Numbered from the stretch's first letter, positions 51,304 to 60,123 are shown. The stretch is 64,000 nucleotides of DNA from Brassicibacter mesophilus (GCF_050433385.1 NZ_JBNPXI010000006.1:62001-126000), one strand, 5' to 3'. Numbers and translations are program-made. The notes: generated by a model from the letters alone, not told the origin.

Positions 51304-52341
51304 CTACATAGTTACGATAACTCTATAACTTCCTGGTTCTATAGCCATATTAAAGGCTTTAGAAATTTCTTCAAAAGGTACCGTTGTTCTTATAAACTTA
51401 TCCAAATCTATACGATTAGCATTTACTATAGAAACTGCCCTTGCAAAATCATTTCTAGTTGGACTTATAGTTCCTACTAAGCGATATTCCTTATAGTGTA
51501 AATCATTTAAATCTATTGGTGCCTCTGCACCTTCTGGTTGATAATAAGATGTATAAATTACTATACTAGCTCCTCCAGATGCATATTTAAACAATGTTGG
51601 CACAAGTTTAGGTGATCCTGCAGTAACAAATACACTATCAACACCATATCCGTCAGTAATCTTGTTTATAACAGATTCTATATCTTTTGTTGGATCTATT
51701 ACCAAATCAGCGAATTCTTCAGCTGTTTTACGTCTTTCCTCATCAACTTCAGAAATTATTACCTTTGCACCACGTAAGTGTAATATTTCCGCATGAAGTA
51801 ATCCCATTATTCCAGCCCCAATTACAAGCACTGTATCCCCCAGCTGTATATCTGCTTTATCAACACTCCCAATACAACAAGCAACTGGTTCAATAAGAGC
51901 AGAACTTATCATGTCTGCATCTTCACTCATTTTAAACACTTGATAATCTGGCACAATAAGATACTCACCAAACCCTCCTGGTGCTGCTGGTCGCCCTGGT
52001 CTATGTAAAGATTTCGTCTTTACACAACGATTATCATCGCCTTTTCTACATGGAGGACATTGTCCACATCTATTCATACGACAAACAACAACTTTATCTC
52101 CTACTTTTGCTTCAGTTGCAGCTAACGCTCCTACTTCTTCAACAATTCCTATTACTTCATGCCCAGGATAAAAAGGATATTGATTACCACGTGCTCCTCT
52201 GTAAATACCCTGATCTGAAGTACAAATAGCACACGCAGAAATTTTAACTTTTACTTCATCAGGATATAATTCAGGCATTTCCCAATCATTCAGTTCAATA
52301 TTATTTGGGCCTTTTATTGTAGCAATTTTATAAGTTTTCAT
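51304..52341 (-). CDS. Zinc-dependent alcohol/polyol dehydrogenase (MDR family)
   Basis: NAD(P)-dependent dehydrogenase of the medium-chain family, 345 aa. Catalytic zinc: CAICTSDQGIYRG and GHEVIGIVEEVG. Structural zinc: CGQCPPCRKGDDNRC. The Rossmann GAGIMGLLHAEIL is present. AAGGAGG lies before the ATG. Placed among PTS and aldolase genes, it probably oxidises a phosphorylated polyol or sugar to a ketose phosphate that the aldolase splits. Sorbitol-, galactitol- or threonine-type relatives cannot be separated by eye. Confidence 0.9.
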   Translation of the reverse strand: MKTYKIATIKGPNNIELNDWEMPELYPDEVKVKISACAICTSDQGIYRGARGNQYPFYPGHEVIGIVEEVGALAATEAKVGDKVVVCRMNRCGQCPPCRKGDDNRCVKTKSLHRPGRPAAPGGFGEYLIVPDYQVFKMSEDADMISSALIEPVACCIGSVDKADIQLGDTVLVIGAGIMGLLHAEILHLRGAKVIISEVDEERRKTAEEFADLVIDPTKDIESVINKITDGYGVDSVFVTAGSPKLVPTLFKYASGGASIVIYTSYYQPEGAEAPIDLNDLHYKEYRLVGTISPTRNDFARAVSIVNANRIDLDKFIRTTVPFEEISKAFNMAIEPGSYRVIVTM

Positions 52342-52353
52342 TATTTCCCCTCC

Positions 52354-53208
52354 TTAAGCTCTACCTGATACACCTAGCATTTTTATATAATTTCTAATTA
52401 CAGGAATTGCTGCTTCATTAGCAGGTTTCCATATAGTTGCTGCCTTTAATTTTTCTAAAGGATTATTATCGAGAATTTCTTTAGTTTTTTCTACAATTGG
52501 TATTTGTATATCTGTAAAAACATTTATCTTTGCTATTCCTAACTCAAGCGTTTTTTCTACACCTGGAGTTCCAGAAGATCCATGTAAAACTAATGGAATA
52601 GCTACTTTCTTACTTATCTCTGTAAGTCTTTCTAAATCAAGCTTAGGCTCATAATTATAGCGACCATGAGCAGTACCTATTGCAACTGCTAAGAAATCTA
52701 CATTTGTTAACTCTACAAACTTAGCAGCTTCTTCTGGATCTGTATAAAACTTTTTATTATCTACTTCATCATAGCTACCTTGTCCTACATGACCTAGTTC
52801 TGCTTCTACTGAAACCCCACAAGCATGAGCCATTTTTACAATTTCTCTAGTTATTGCTACATTTTCATCAAAAGGTTTTTCTGAAGCATCAATCATAACT
52901 GAGGAAAACCCTTCTCGAATAGCTTTCATAAAAGATTCAAACTTGTACCCATGATCTAGATGGAGAGCAACAGGAACTGTTGCATTTCTTGCAGCAATTT
53001 TAGCAATAGCAGCTATATAATCTGCATAATCTGCTCCATATGATTGAATTGTTTTTTCACCTAATTCTATTAGACAAGGTGCATTTTCTTCTTCACATAC
53101 TTTAACTATTGTTTGAATGCTTTGCAGATCAGTTATATTAAACGCCGGCAGAGCATATCCCTCTTTTCTTGCTTTCACTAATAATGTCTTTGTACTGGCT
53201 AAAGTCAT
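52354..53208 (-). CDS. Class II ketose-bisphosphate aldolase (Fba/GatY type)
   Basis: Zinc aldolase that cleaves a ketose bisphosphate to dihydroxyacetone phosphate and an aldehyde. The start is the ATG at 53208, because GGGAGG lies 7 bp before it. The 284 aa have ALHLDHGYKFES near residue 80 (zinc His), EAELGHVGQGSYDEVD near 130, AVAIGTAHGRYN near 175 and LHGSSGTPGVEK near 205. It resembles fructose- and tagatose-bisphosphate aldolases, and the specificity is undecided. It lies 73 bp after the IID gene. Confidence 0.92.
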   Translation of the reverse strand: MTLASTKTLLVKARKEGYALPAFNITDLQSIQTIVKVCEEENAPCLIELGEKTIQSYGADYADYIAAIAKIAARNATVPVALHLDHGYKFESFMKAIREGFSSVMIDASEKPFDENVAITREIVKMAHACGVSVEAELGHVGQGSYDEVDNKKFYTDPEEAAKFVELTNVDFLAVAIGTAHGRYNYEPKLDLERLTEISKKVAIPLVLHGSSGTPGVEKTLELGIAKINVFTDIQIPIVEKTKEILDNNPLEKLKAATIWKPANEAAIPVIRNYIKMLGVSGRA

Positions 53209-53280
53209 ATTAATCCTCCCTAATATCAAAATATAATAACTTCTGAAGCAGTGTTTTTTACTGCTTCAGATTTAAAACTC

Positions 53281-54114
53281 CTAGATTATACCAAAAGCAC
53301 CTACTAATATACCAACAATAAATATTCCTAAAATCAATTTTCCAACACTTACTTTACGACGTAATGCAGTCCAACAACCTATAACAAGAAGTAAAGGTAG
53401 GATGTTTGGAGCAATTTTATCTAGTATATCAGCTTGTACGCTTATTGGTTCTCCTATTGAAAGTGGAATATCATACTTAACTTTAAAATTAATATAACGT
53501 GCAGTTAAAGTTCCTGCAGCTAATAAACCAACCATACTTGCCCCTTCTGTTACCTTGTTTAATAAACCTGTTGCCATAAGTTTCGTTAGTAAAGGACGTC
53601 CTTCTTTATAAGACTTTCTAAACCACCAATAATCTAAAGGATATGAAATACCTAATGCTAATATTGTAAACAATATCGGTCCAAAAGAATTTCCTTGTAA
53701 CCCTAAACCAATACCTATTGACAATAATATTGGGAAAATAGTTGCTTGGAAAATAGAGTCTCCCAATCCTGCAAGAGGTCCCATAAGAGAAACTTTAACT
53801 GCATTTATAGTTTCACCTTCTACTTCAGCTCCATTTGCTTTTTGCTCTTCCATAGCAGCTGTAATCCCTAATATTATAGAACCTGTTGTCCCATTTGTAT
53901 TAAAAAAAGTTAAATGTCTTTGATACGCTGAAACTCTATCTTCCTTTTTACTGTAAAGTTTCTTTATAACAGGTGAAATAGCGTGGCAAAATCCAACTCC
54001 TTGCATCCTTTCATAGTTCACAAAACCATTTAGAAAACATACCCATCTTGCCCAAATCCCTAAAAGATCACGATCATTTAAAGTTACTTGTACATTTTCT
54101 TTAGCCTTACTCAA
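53281..54114 (-). CDS. PTS mannose/fructose/sorbose family IID component
   Basis: Membrane subunit that with IIC forms the sugar channel. The 277 aa begin in frame from a TTG at 54114, after GGGGGG, within the end of the IIC gene (8-bp overlap). Mannose-family IID marks are present: MQGVGFCHAISPVIKKLY, FNTNGTTGSIILGITAAMEE, GPLAGLGDSIFQATIFPIL. It has a C-terminal membrane-associated region. Confidence 0.93.
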   Translation of the reverse strand: MSKAKENVQVTLNDRDLLGIWARWVCFLNGFVNYERMQGVGFCHAISPVIKKLYSKKEDRVSAYQRHLTFFNTNGTTGSIILGITAAMEEQKANGAEVEGETINAVKVSLMGPLAGLGDSIFQATIFPILLSIGIGLGLQGNSFGPILFTILALGISYPLDYWWFRKSYKEGRPLLTKLMATGLLNKVTEGASMVGLLAAGTLTARYINFKVKYDIPLSIGEPISVQADILDKIAPNILPLLLVIGCWTALRRKVSVGKLILGIFIVGILVGAFGII

Positions 54115-54862
54115 AGTTGCCCACCCCCCTTGTTTTAGGTATATAAATCATAAATGCTACACATATACCTATACCTACAACTGCCAATATGTCTAACCCT
54201 AAAAATGCTGCTAGGATAAATCCAATAAAGAACATTGGTAGCATTCCTAAGCTAGTTGCTGTCATATAATGTAATAACATCGAATATCCTACAGCTGGTA
54301 AAAGTTTACCTGTTGCTTGCAGACCAGCAATTAATGGGGCTGGTAAAAATCCAAGAACAGCTTCCACTGCTTCTGGCCCATAATAAACAGCAAGGAAAGT
54401 CGCAATTCCTGGATATATAAAGGCAAATACAATTGGTGGGATAACATTAACCATAGCAATACCTCTAGGATTATCTTCTTCAGCATATTTATCTGCCTTA
54501 TGAGAAAGAACGGAAAAGAACGATTGCCTTAGTGTTCTAAAAGAAACCCCTACTAGAGCAATAGGAACAACAACAGCAAGTGCCATTGCAGGTGTCATAT
54601 CAGCTAATATTCCTAATGCAGGTCCAAGGACACCTGCAGTTCTGGTATCTGCAGGTGTTTGATCGCCAACTACTATTACTCCTATATATACTGCATTAAT
54701 AGTTGCACCAATTATTGTTCCTTTTACAGGATCACCTAATATAAGACCAACAATTAATCCAGATACTAGTGGACGCCCAAAAGCAAAAAATCGAGTGTTA
54801 AATGTTAAAGGACTTTCAATCCAGAATGCATAAAGAGCCACTAATAAAGCTTTAATAAACAT
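54107..54862 (-). CDS. PTS mannose/fructose/sorbose family IIC component
   Basis: Integral membrane subunit of 251 aa with about seven to eight helices. The stretches FGRPLVSGLIVGLILGDP and GATINAVYIGVIVVGDQTPADT are family hallmarks. It is the first gene of the PTS operon, 250 bp downstream of a sigma-54 promoter. AGGTA precedes the ATG. Order IIC-IID-aldolase-dehydrogenase-IIA-IIB-SorC suggests one transcript. Confidence 0.93.
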   Translation of the reverse strand: MFIKALLVALYAFWIESPLTFNTRFFAFGRPLVSGLIVGLILGDPVKGTIIGATINAVYIGVIVVGDQTPADTRTAGVLGPALGILADMTPAMALAVVVPIALVGVSFRTLRQSFFSVLSHKADKYAEEDNPRGIAMVNVIPPIVFAFIYPGIATFLAVYYGPEAVEAVLGFLPAPLIAGLQATGKLLPAVGYSMLLHYMTATSLGMLPMFFIGFILAAFLGLDILAVVGIGICVAFMIYIPKTRGVGNFE

Positions 54863-55124
54863 TTTTATACCTCCATCTCTTTAAAAATTTTTTAATTTGT
54901 TTTCAGTAATCCTCCTTCATGATTTATTATTTTAGGTGATTAATTTTATCTACCCTCCTTTACAATAAATTTTTATAAAGATTTGTCTATTTATTAAAAA
55001 TTTTTATCTGATATTTGTCATGACATTTGTTCTTATGTGACATACTCGTAAATTTTCTCTGTAGTCCTTTTTTTTTCTGAAAATTTTCCGAATTTAAAAT
55101 TATGTAATCAATTTTTACTTTTTG

Positions 55125-55139
55125 CAATTTATGTGCCAA
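55125..55139 (-). promoter_or_regulatory. Sigma-54 promoter of the PTS operon
   Basis: The minus strand reads TGGCACATAAATTGC, a near-perfect -24 TGGCAC and -12 TTGC with correct spacing, about 260 bp before the IIC gene. Possible activator sites upstream include the palindromes TGTAAATATTTACA (55241-55254) and CTTATGATAAG (55178-55188). The long leader between promoter and gene (54863-55113) shows no recognised element. Confidence 0.8.
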
Positions 55140-55274
55140 TCTAATTTTCAAAAAATAATAATATTGTTTATAAAACCATCTTATGATAAGTAGATACTTT
55201 CAATAGATATAGTCATTGAAAATCATATACTAATTTAGTGTAAATATTTACAAATATTATATTTCCATATATAA

Positions 55275-55331
55275 AGAAGAGCGGATTATTAAAATGATAA
55301 TCTTTTTATCATTTTGATAATCCGCTCTTCT
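55275..55331 (-). terminator. Long hairpin terminator after the sigma-54 activator gene
   Basis: Two 26-bp arms, starting AGAAGAGCGGATTAT, pair with one G:T wobble around a 5-nt loop, with T-rich ends. It holds TTATCATTTTGATAA (55306-55320), identical to the motif in the hairpin after the activator remnant. Confidence 0.8.
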
Positions 55332-55362
55332 TTTGTAAAATGCTAATGTGTTTTATTTCCTG

Positions 55363-55391
55363 AACATAATTATCGTTTTGATAATTATGTT
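55363..55391 (-). other. Hairpin overlapping the stop codon of the sigma-54 activator gene
   Basis: AACATAATTATC and GATAATTATGTT are perfect 12-bp arms around GTTTT. The stop codon (55385-55387) lies in the stem. The same arrangement is found at the remnant (49242-49270). The two TTATxxTTTTGATAA motifs are 63-64 bp apart in both places. Confidence 0.65.
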
Positions 55392-57136
55392 TTCATTTTT
55401 CTATATAGAGTTGCTACACCAATACCCAATTTCTCTGCTGCTAATTTTTTACCTTCCGTACTGGTTCCATATATATCTAGAGCTTTTTGTATGTATTCAT
55501 GTTCCAATTCTTGAAGTGTTTTTAGCGTTTCTTCATTATGCTCCTTTCTATGTTCTTCGTTATAAACTGTTCGATTGTTTAAAACAGCATCTGGTAACAT
55601 ATTTTTTCTCAGTATACCTTTATCACCACAAAGGTTTATCATAAACTCAATAGTATTTTGAAGCTCTCTTACGTTTCCAGGCCATGAATAGTTTGATATT
55701 GCCTCTTTGACATCATTTTCAATTGTATGAATATATTTATTAAAAAGTCGGCCATACTTTTCAACAAGTTTTGTCATTATTAATAAAACATCTCCCTCTC
55801 GCTCTCTTAATGGTGGCAGTTCTACAGGGATTACATTTAATCTATAATATAAATCTTCTCTAAACTTTTTCTCTTTAACTTTTTCTTTCAAATTGAAATT
55901 AGTTGCTGCAATAACTCTTATATCTAGTTTAATTGACTGATTAGATCCTACTCTGGTAAGTGTTCTTTCTTGTAATACTCTTAACAATTTAACTTGTAGA
56001 TATAAAGGCATGTCTCCTATCTCATCTAAAAAAATAATTCCACCGTTGGCAAGCTCAAATTTTCCAATTTTGCCATTAGGGTTAGCGCCAGTAAAAGCAC
56101 CTTTCACATAACCGAAAAGCTCACTCTCAATGAGAGTTTCAGGAATTGCACCACAGTTTACTGCAACAAAAGGTTTATGTCTTATGTCACTTTCAGCATG
56201 GATTGCTCTTGCTACTAATTCTTTTCCTGTACCACTTTCTCCAGAAATAAGAACTGTAGATTTTGTAAAAGCTATTTTTCTTATCTTTTCTTTTAATTGT
56301 CTCATTGGTATAGATTCACCAATTATTGTATCTAGTCTTATCTTTCTTTCACTTGTTGTTATTTTATAGATATCCGAATTTATTTTATCCATGTTGTTAA
56401 AAATGAATACTTTTACATATTCCTTGGAAATGGAATGTATTGGTATCATATTTCCAACAAGAAAAAAGCTTTTATTATCTATTTTTACCTCGTGAAGCTC
56501 TCCGCCCATTATGTACTCATTCTTGTTTATAATTTCTACCTGCTTATTTATATAAAATGGAGAAAGGACTAACTCTCTCATAGCACTATTATTAATTATT
56601 GTTATTTTATTTTCAGCATCTAATACTATAACTCCTTTATCAATATTATTCAGAATTTTTTTTAGCATATCTGTTCTTTGAGCCTGCATTTTTGTTTCTT
56701 GACGCTGATAAATCTTTGAACAAATAAAATCACTTATCTGATACAAAAACTGCATTTGTGAGTCTAAGTCTTCCATTATACGCTTTTTTTGCTCATTAGT
56801 CGAACACACTAAGCCAATTACTCCTATTATGTCTTCTTCATAAATAAGTGGAGTTGATATCTCCATCTTTTCTATACATGTATCTTTTTCAATGCAGTCT
56901 TTGCAAATTTCATGCTCTCTTGGATTTACTATTACTTGAGATTGTCCTGTTTCAATTACAGTTTTATAAACTGAGCCTTTATTTACTATATCTATTCTAT
57001 CTTTAAAAATACCTGTACCAGCAATTCTTCTCATATCTATATCAACAATTTCTACATCTACTTTTATTGCATTAGATATTACTTCAGCATACTTCATTAC
57101 ATCCTCTTTTATTTCTGACAATAGAGAACTATCCAT
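55385..57136 (-). CDS. Sigma-54-dependent transcriptional activator (enhancer-binding protein)
   Basis: ATP-driven activator of sigma-54 promoters, 583 aa from the ATG at 57136 (AGAGGTGG upstream; an earlier in-frame ATG lacks a site). A GAF-like sensor (about 15-150) contains the unusual Cys group EICKDCIEKDTCIE, followed by a PAS-like region (about 170-260). The AAA+ domain shows GESGTGKELVARAIH, GYVKGAFTGA (sigma-54 contact loop) and FLDEIGDMPLYLQVKL. The C-terminal helix pair ends EKLGIGVATLYRKMKT. It lies beside the PTS operon and is the only intact candidate for the ygeX operon promoter in the window. Its signal is unknown; the Cys group may bind metal. Confidence 0.93.
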   Translation of the reverse strand: MDSSLLSEIKEDVMKYAEVISNAIKVDVEIVDIDMRRIAGTGIFKDRIDIVNKGSVYKTVIETGQSQVIVNPREHEICKDCIEKDTCIEKMEISTPLIYEEDIIGVIGLVCSTNEQKKRIMEDLDSQMQFLYQISDFICSKIYQRQETKMQAQRTDMLKKILNNIDKGVIVLDAENKITIINNSAMRELVLSPFYINKQVEIINKNEYIMGGELHEVKIDNKSFFLVGNMIPIHSISKEYVKVFIFNNMDKINSDIYKITTSERKIRLDTIIGESIPMRQLKEKIRKIAFTKSTVLISGESGTGKELVARAIHAESDIRHKPFVAVNCGAIPETLIESELFGYVKGAFTGANPNGKIGKFELANGGIIFLDEIGDMPLYLQVKLLRVLQERTLTRVGSNQSIKLDIRVIAATNFNLKEKVKEKKFREDLYYRLNVIPVELPPLREREGDVLLIMTKLVEKYGRLFNKYIHTIENDVKEAISNYSWPGNVRELQNTIEFMINLCGDKGILRKNMLPDAVLNNRTVYNEEHRKEHNEETLKTLQELEHEYIQKALDIYGTSTEGKKLAAEKLGIGVATLYRKMKT

Positions 57137-57324
57137 GATCCACCTCTTTCCTATCATTATCATATAATTAACTCTACCAACTCAAATTAAAATCATTGTA
57201 TATTGAACAAATTTTCTAATATTTTATTAAGTTCTATTATATTGAATGATTTATGTATCGTCAAAGGTGTCTTTACATACATTTCTTGTGTTTTTAAATT
57301 ATATGCTTGAATTTTACTCTATAC

Positions 57325-57353
57325 TTGACAACTTGTCTATTAATTCATAATAT
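57325..57353 (+). promoter_or_regulatory. Promoter of the TSCPD gene
   Basis: TTGACA (57325-57330), perfect -35, and TAATAT (57348-57353) are separated by 17 bp and lie 35 bp before the start codon. Confidence 0.7.
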
Positions 57354-57387
57354 AGTTATTGACTGAAATTAAGGGAGGACATAATTA

Positions 57388-57657
57388 ATGAACAGCTATA
57401 CACCAAGAGGAGTTTGCTCTAAATTGATTAATTTCACTATTGAGGGTAATATAGTAAGGAACGTATCTTTTTACTCAGGTTGTCCAGGTAATCTTCAAGG
57501 TATCAGCAAATTGGTTGAAGGAATGGATATATATGAAGTAATTAATAAATTAAAAGGAATAACCTGTGGCGGAAAAAGTACTTCTTGTCCAGATCAACTA
57601 TCTAAAGCGCTGGAAGAGTACATGAAAGAAAATAGCTCAATTGAAGAGATTGCGTAG
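57388..57657 (+). CDS. TSCPD-domain protein, four-cysteine type
   Basis: Small soluble protein of 89 aa of an uncharacterised family related to a segment of vitamin B12-dependent ribonucleotide reductases. Four Cys stand in GVCSK, YSGCPGNLQG, ITCGGKS and TSCPDQL, where TSCPD gives the family its name. A GGGAGG site precedes the ATG. It has its own promoter and terminator, so it works alone. The Cys set suggests a metal or iron-sulfur site, but no function is established. Confidence 0.85.
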   Translation: MNSYTPRGVCSKLINFTIEGNIVRNVSFYSGCPGNLQGISKLVEGMDIYEVINKLKGITCGGKSTSCPDQLSKALEEYMKENSSIEEIA

Positions 57658-57664
57658 CTAATAG

Positions 57665-57694
57665 ATAGCAGAGTATACACTCTGCTATTTTTTT
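57665..57694 (+). terminator. Terminator of the TSCPD gene
   Basis: ATAGCAGAGT and ACTCTGCTAT form a perfect 10-bp stem with a four-base loop and a run of seven T. Confidence 0.9.
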
Positions 57695-57757
57695 GTATTT
57701 TTTTATGACAAATAGGAAAAATAAACTGTACATAGAGATAAAAAAAGGAGTATTGCT

Positions 57758-58543
57758 ATGGAAAAAAGATATTTATCACCTTCTGAAGTTGCAAATGCAA
57801 CTATAAACGCAGGTATTACAAAAGCAAAGCTATCTATAACTAGAATACTGCTATTAGGAATCTTTGCTGGTATATTTATAGGACTAGGTGCTTTTGGCGA
57901 TATTGTCGTAATGCAAACTTTAAAAGGCATTGATATTGGAGTAATGAAGCTTATTGGAGCTTCTGTTTTCCCAGTAGGTCTCATGCTAGTTGTAATAGCT
58001 GGTGCAGAGCTGTTTACAGGAAATTGTTTAATGACAATGGCTATTATGGATAAAAAAATTACGCTTGGTGAAATGCTCAAAAATTGGTTTTTTGTTTATC
58101 TAGGCAACTTCATTGGAGCAGTTCTATTAGCTTTTATTATACTCAAAGCTGAATTATTACAAGGCCATGTATTAGAGATGGCTGCTAGCATAGGTACTGC
58201 AAAGCTATCTCTAAGTTTTCAAGCCGCTTTCCTAAGAGGGATTCTATGCAATATTGTTGTTGTACTCGCTGTATGGTTAGGTGCTGCAGCACTTGATGTA
58301 GTTTCTCGATTATTAGCAATCTGGTTTCCTATAATGCTTTTTGTACTGTCAGGCTATGAGCATAGCATAGCTAATATGTTCTTTATACCATTAGCTAAAT
58401 TTGCTGGTGTTAATGTGCCTTGGTTATCAATATGGACTGATAATCTTATTCCAGTCACTTTAGGAAATATTGTAGGTGGAGCTATTATTGTACCTGTAGT
58501 ATATTACATAGTTTATGTTCTTCCAGCTAAAAACTCAGATTAA
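57758..58543 (+). CDS. Formate/nitrite transporter (FNT) family channel
   Basis: Pentameric membrane channel for small monovalent anions (formate, nitrite, hydrosulfide). The 261 aa carry six helices. Family marks are GIFAGIFIGLGAFGDI (first helix), AGAELFTGNCL (second helix and omega loop) and GILCNIVVVLAVWLG (later Asn-rich segment). GGAG lies before the ATG. It overlaps the convergent gene by 4 bp. Which ion it carries cannot be told by eye. Confidence 0.92.
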   Translation: MEKRYLSPSEVANATINAGITKAKLSITRILLLGIFAGIFIGLGAFGDIVVMQTLKGIDIGVMKLIGASVFPVGLMLVVIAGAELFTGNCLMTMAIMDKKITLGEMLKNWFFVYLGNFIGAVLLAFIILKAELLQGHVLEMAASIGTAKLSLSFQAAFLRGILCNIVVVLAVWLGAAALDVVSRLLAIWFPIMLFVLSGYEHSIANMFFIPLAKFAGVNVPWLSIWTDNLIPVTLGNIVGGAIIVPVVYYIVYVLPAKNSD

Positions 58544-59421
58544 TAAAAAATATAAGTAAAATAGCTTGTAGTATAATCATATCCATTTTCTGCAATTATA
58601 GCAGAATTACTATGGTTAAGCATTTTTTGATTATCTGCCTTCACTTCGTCCATAGCAGCAAGTAAAGTAATAATAGAAGCTGGAGAATCCATAAAGTCAT
58701 TATTCATGCAGTTTATTTGCTGTATGTTTCTGTCTTCTAGTGCACTTCTTGTAATCTCATCCATTTCATTAGCTTTTTCTAGTGATAAATAATGAGAAAA
58801 ATCTACCGATGCTATAAAAAGACACTTTTTCTCTTTCATTAAGTCTTCTAAGCTCTCTCCTAGCTCCTTTGATTGTTTCAAGGTATATGTGCCAGAAACC
58901 AAAACTGGTACAATCTTGGCATCTGGCATAAAATATTTAATATATGGAACAATAGCTGAAATAGAATGTTCATTTTCCATTAGTTCAAAATTAGTCTCAG
59001 CTATTTTTGTCTTAACTAAATAATCTGTTACTCCCCTATCAGATTCTAATATTCCAAAAGGGGTCATCCACCCCCAACCTCCAGTGTGAACCTTACTCAC
59101 CCCAGCTCCGGTATGATTGGGACCAATTATTATGACTGTTTCAGGCTGTTTAACAGATGCTACTTTAAAAAATTCTGCAATCATTTTATCTGCTAAGAGA
59201 TGATGTGGAACTATTCCGCCCATTATTTCTACCTTATCTAGTGTACCCTCTGAAGTTGTATTTAAAGACATGTTGAATCTTGTCTCATCAAAGTATTTGC
59301 ACACTAATAAGTTTTGATGTTCCTTAGCACTATTATTTATACACTTTGGTGTATTACTCTGTTCAGAAATATTAAATATAATAATAAAAGCTATAACTAA
59401 AATAATAATAGTTTTTTTCAT
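58540..59421 (-). CDS. Memo-like protein (AmmeMemoRadiSam B family), membrane-anchored
   Basis: Protein of 293 aa with an N-terminal hydrophobic segment (KKTIIILVIAFIIIFNI) that serves as signal or anchor, followed by a dioxygenase-like Memo fold. Key His residues lie in GGIVPHHLLAD, IIGPNHTGAG and ASVDFSHYLSLE, as in Memo and LigB-like proteins. In other organisms the Memo domain occurs with AMMECR1 and a radical SAM protein. Neither partner is seen nearby. It is single and its function is not known. Confidence 0.85.
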   Translation of the reverse strand: MKKTIIILVIAFIIIFNISEQSNTPKCINNSAKEHQNLLVCKYFDETRFNMSLNTTSEGTLDKVEIMGGIVPHHLLADKMIAEFFKVASVKQPETVIIIGPNHTGAGVSKVHTGGWGWMTPFGILESDRGVTDYLVKTKIAETNFELMENEHSISAIVPYIKYFMPDAKIVPVLVSGTYTLKQSKELGESLEDLMKEKKCLFIASVDFSHYLSLEKANEMDEITRSALEDRNIQQINCMNNDFMDSPASIITLLAAMDEVKADNQKMLNHSNSAIIAENGYDYTTSYFTYIFY

Positions 59422-59655
59422 GACAGACCTTCCATTTAAAAAGTATTTTTATCTAAAATTTGATTATCTATAGACAAACTTTAGATATATTCTACCAAAA
59501 TTATACTACAAAACCATATGACAATAAATAATCATGTTAGCTTTAATAAGTTTAGTTATAAAAAATGCTCTTTCTGGATTTAATTTTATTTTATTTTTCT
59601 CCAAAAAAAGCATTATTTTCATTTATATACACTTATATTTCAATATCTAGCTTTC
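59422..59655. other. Intergenic stretch without recognised features
   Basis: AT-rich sequence between the start of the Memo-like gene and the end of the flavodoxin gene. A poor hairpin could end the flavodoxin transcript, but nothing stands out. Confidence 0.4.
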
Positions 59656-60096
59656 TTAGCCTCTCTTATACAATGCTAATTTTTTTCCTAACTCTTCGCA
59701 TTTAGCCTCGTCTTCACCCTCTGGAGTTAACTTAACTATTAATCCATCATCAATTAAAGTTGCACCATAGCTTCTCATCTTATCTTCCCAATCTCTTATC
59801 CATTCTCCATCTCCCCAATCATATGAACCAAACAGTGCAATTCTTTTATTACTAAAATCTACCCCTTCAAGAGAATCTATAAATGGCTCCATAAAGCTTT
59901 CTTCGAGAACCTCATTTCCCATAGCTGGGCAACCAAAAGCCACAGCATCTGCTTTTATAACGTCTCCTTTTGTAGCTTCTTCAACACTTATAATATCTAC
60001 TTTATTGTCATTCAAGCTTGCTCCCTTTGCTACTAAGTTTGCCATTAATTCAGTGTTTCCTGTTCCACTCCAATAAATTACTTTAACATTTTCCAT
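59656..60096 (-). CDS. Flavodoxin
   Basis: Small FMN electron carrier replacing ferredoxin. The 146 aa start VIYWSGTGNTELMANLVAKG with the FMN phosphate loop, then AFGCPAMGNEVLEE near 53-66 and FGSYDWGDGEWIRDW near 88-102, which sandwich the flavin. GGAGGG lies before the ATG. It follows the DUF3793 gene by 27 bp and both share a Fur-type operator, consistent with use under iron limitation. Confidence 0.94.
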   Translation of the reverse strand: MENVKVIYWSGTGNTELMANLVAKGASLNDNKVDIISVEEATKGDVIKADAVAFGCPAMGNEVLEESFMEPFIDSLEGVDFSNKRIALFGSYDWGDGEWIRDWEDKMRSYGATLIDDGLIVKLTPEGEDEAKCEELGKKLALYKRG

Positions 60097-60123
60097 TACC
60101 TATCCCTCCACTTTTTTAAATTT

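Noticed and set aside
55010..55040. TGTCATGACA palindrome in the leader of the PTS operon
   Set aside because: Short palindrome located downstream of the sigma-54 promoter; no evidence for an activator site there.
57703..58080. Minus-strand 125-aa open frame within the FNT gene
   Set aside because: It is opposite to a clear FNT gene and consists of mirrored hydrophobic codons; no ribosome binding site.
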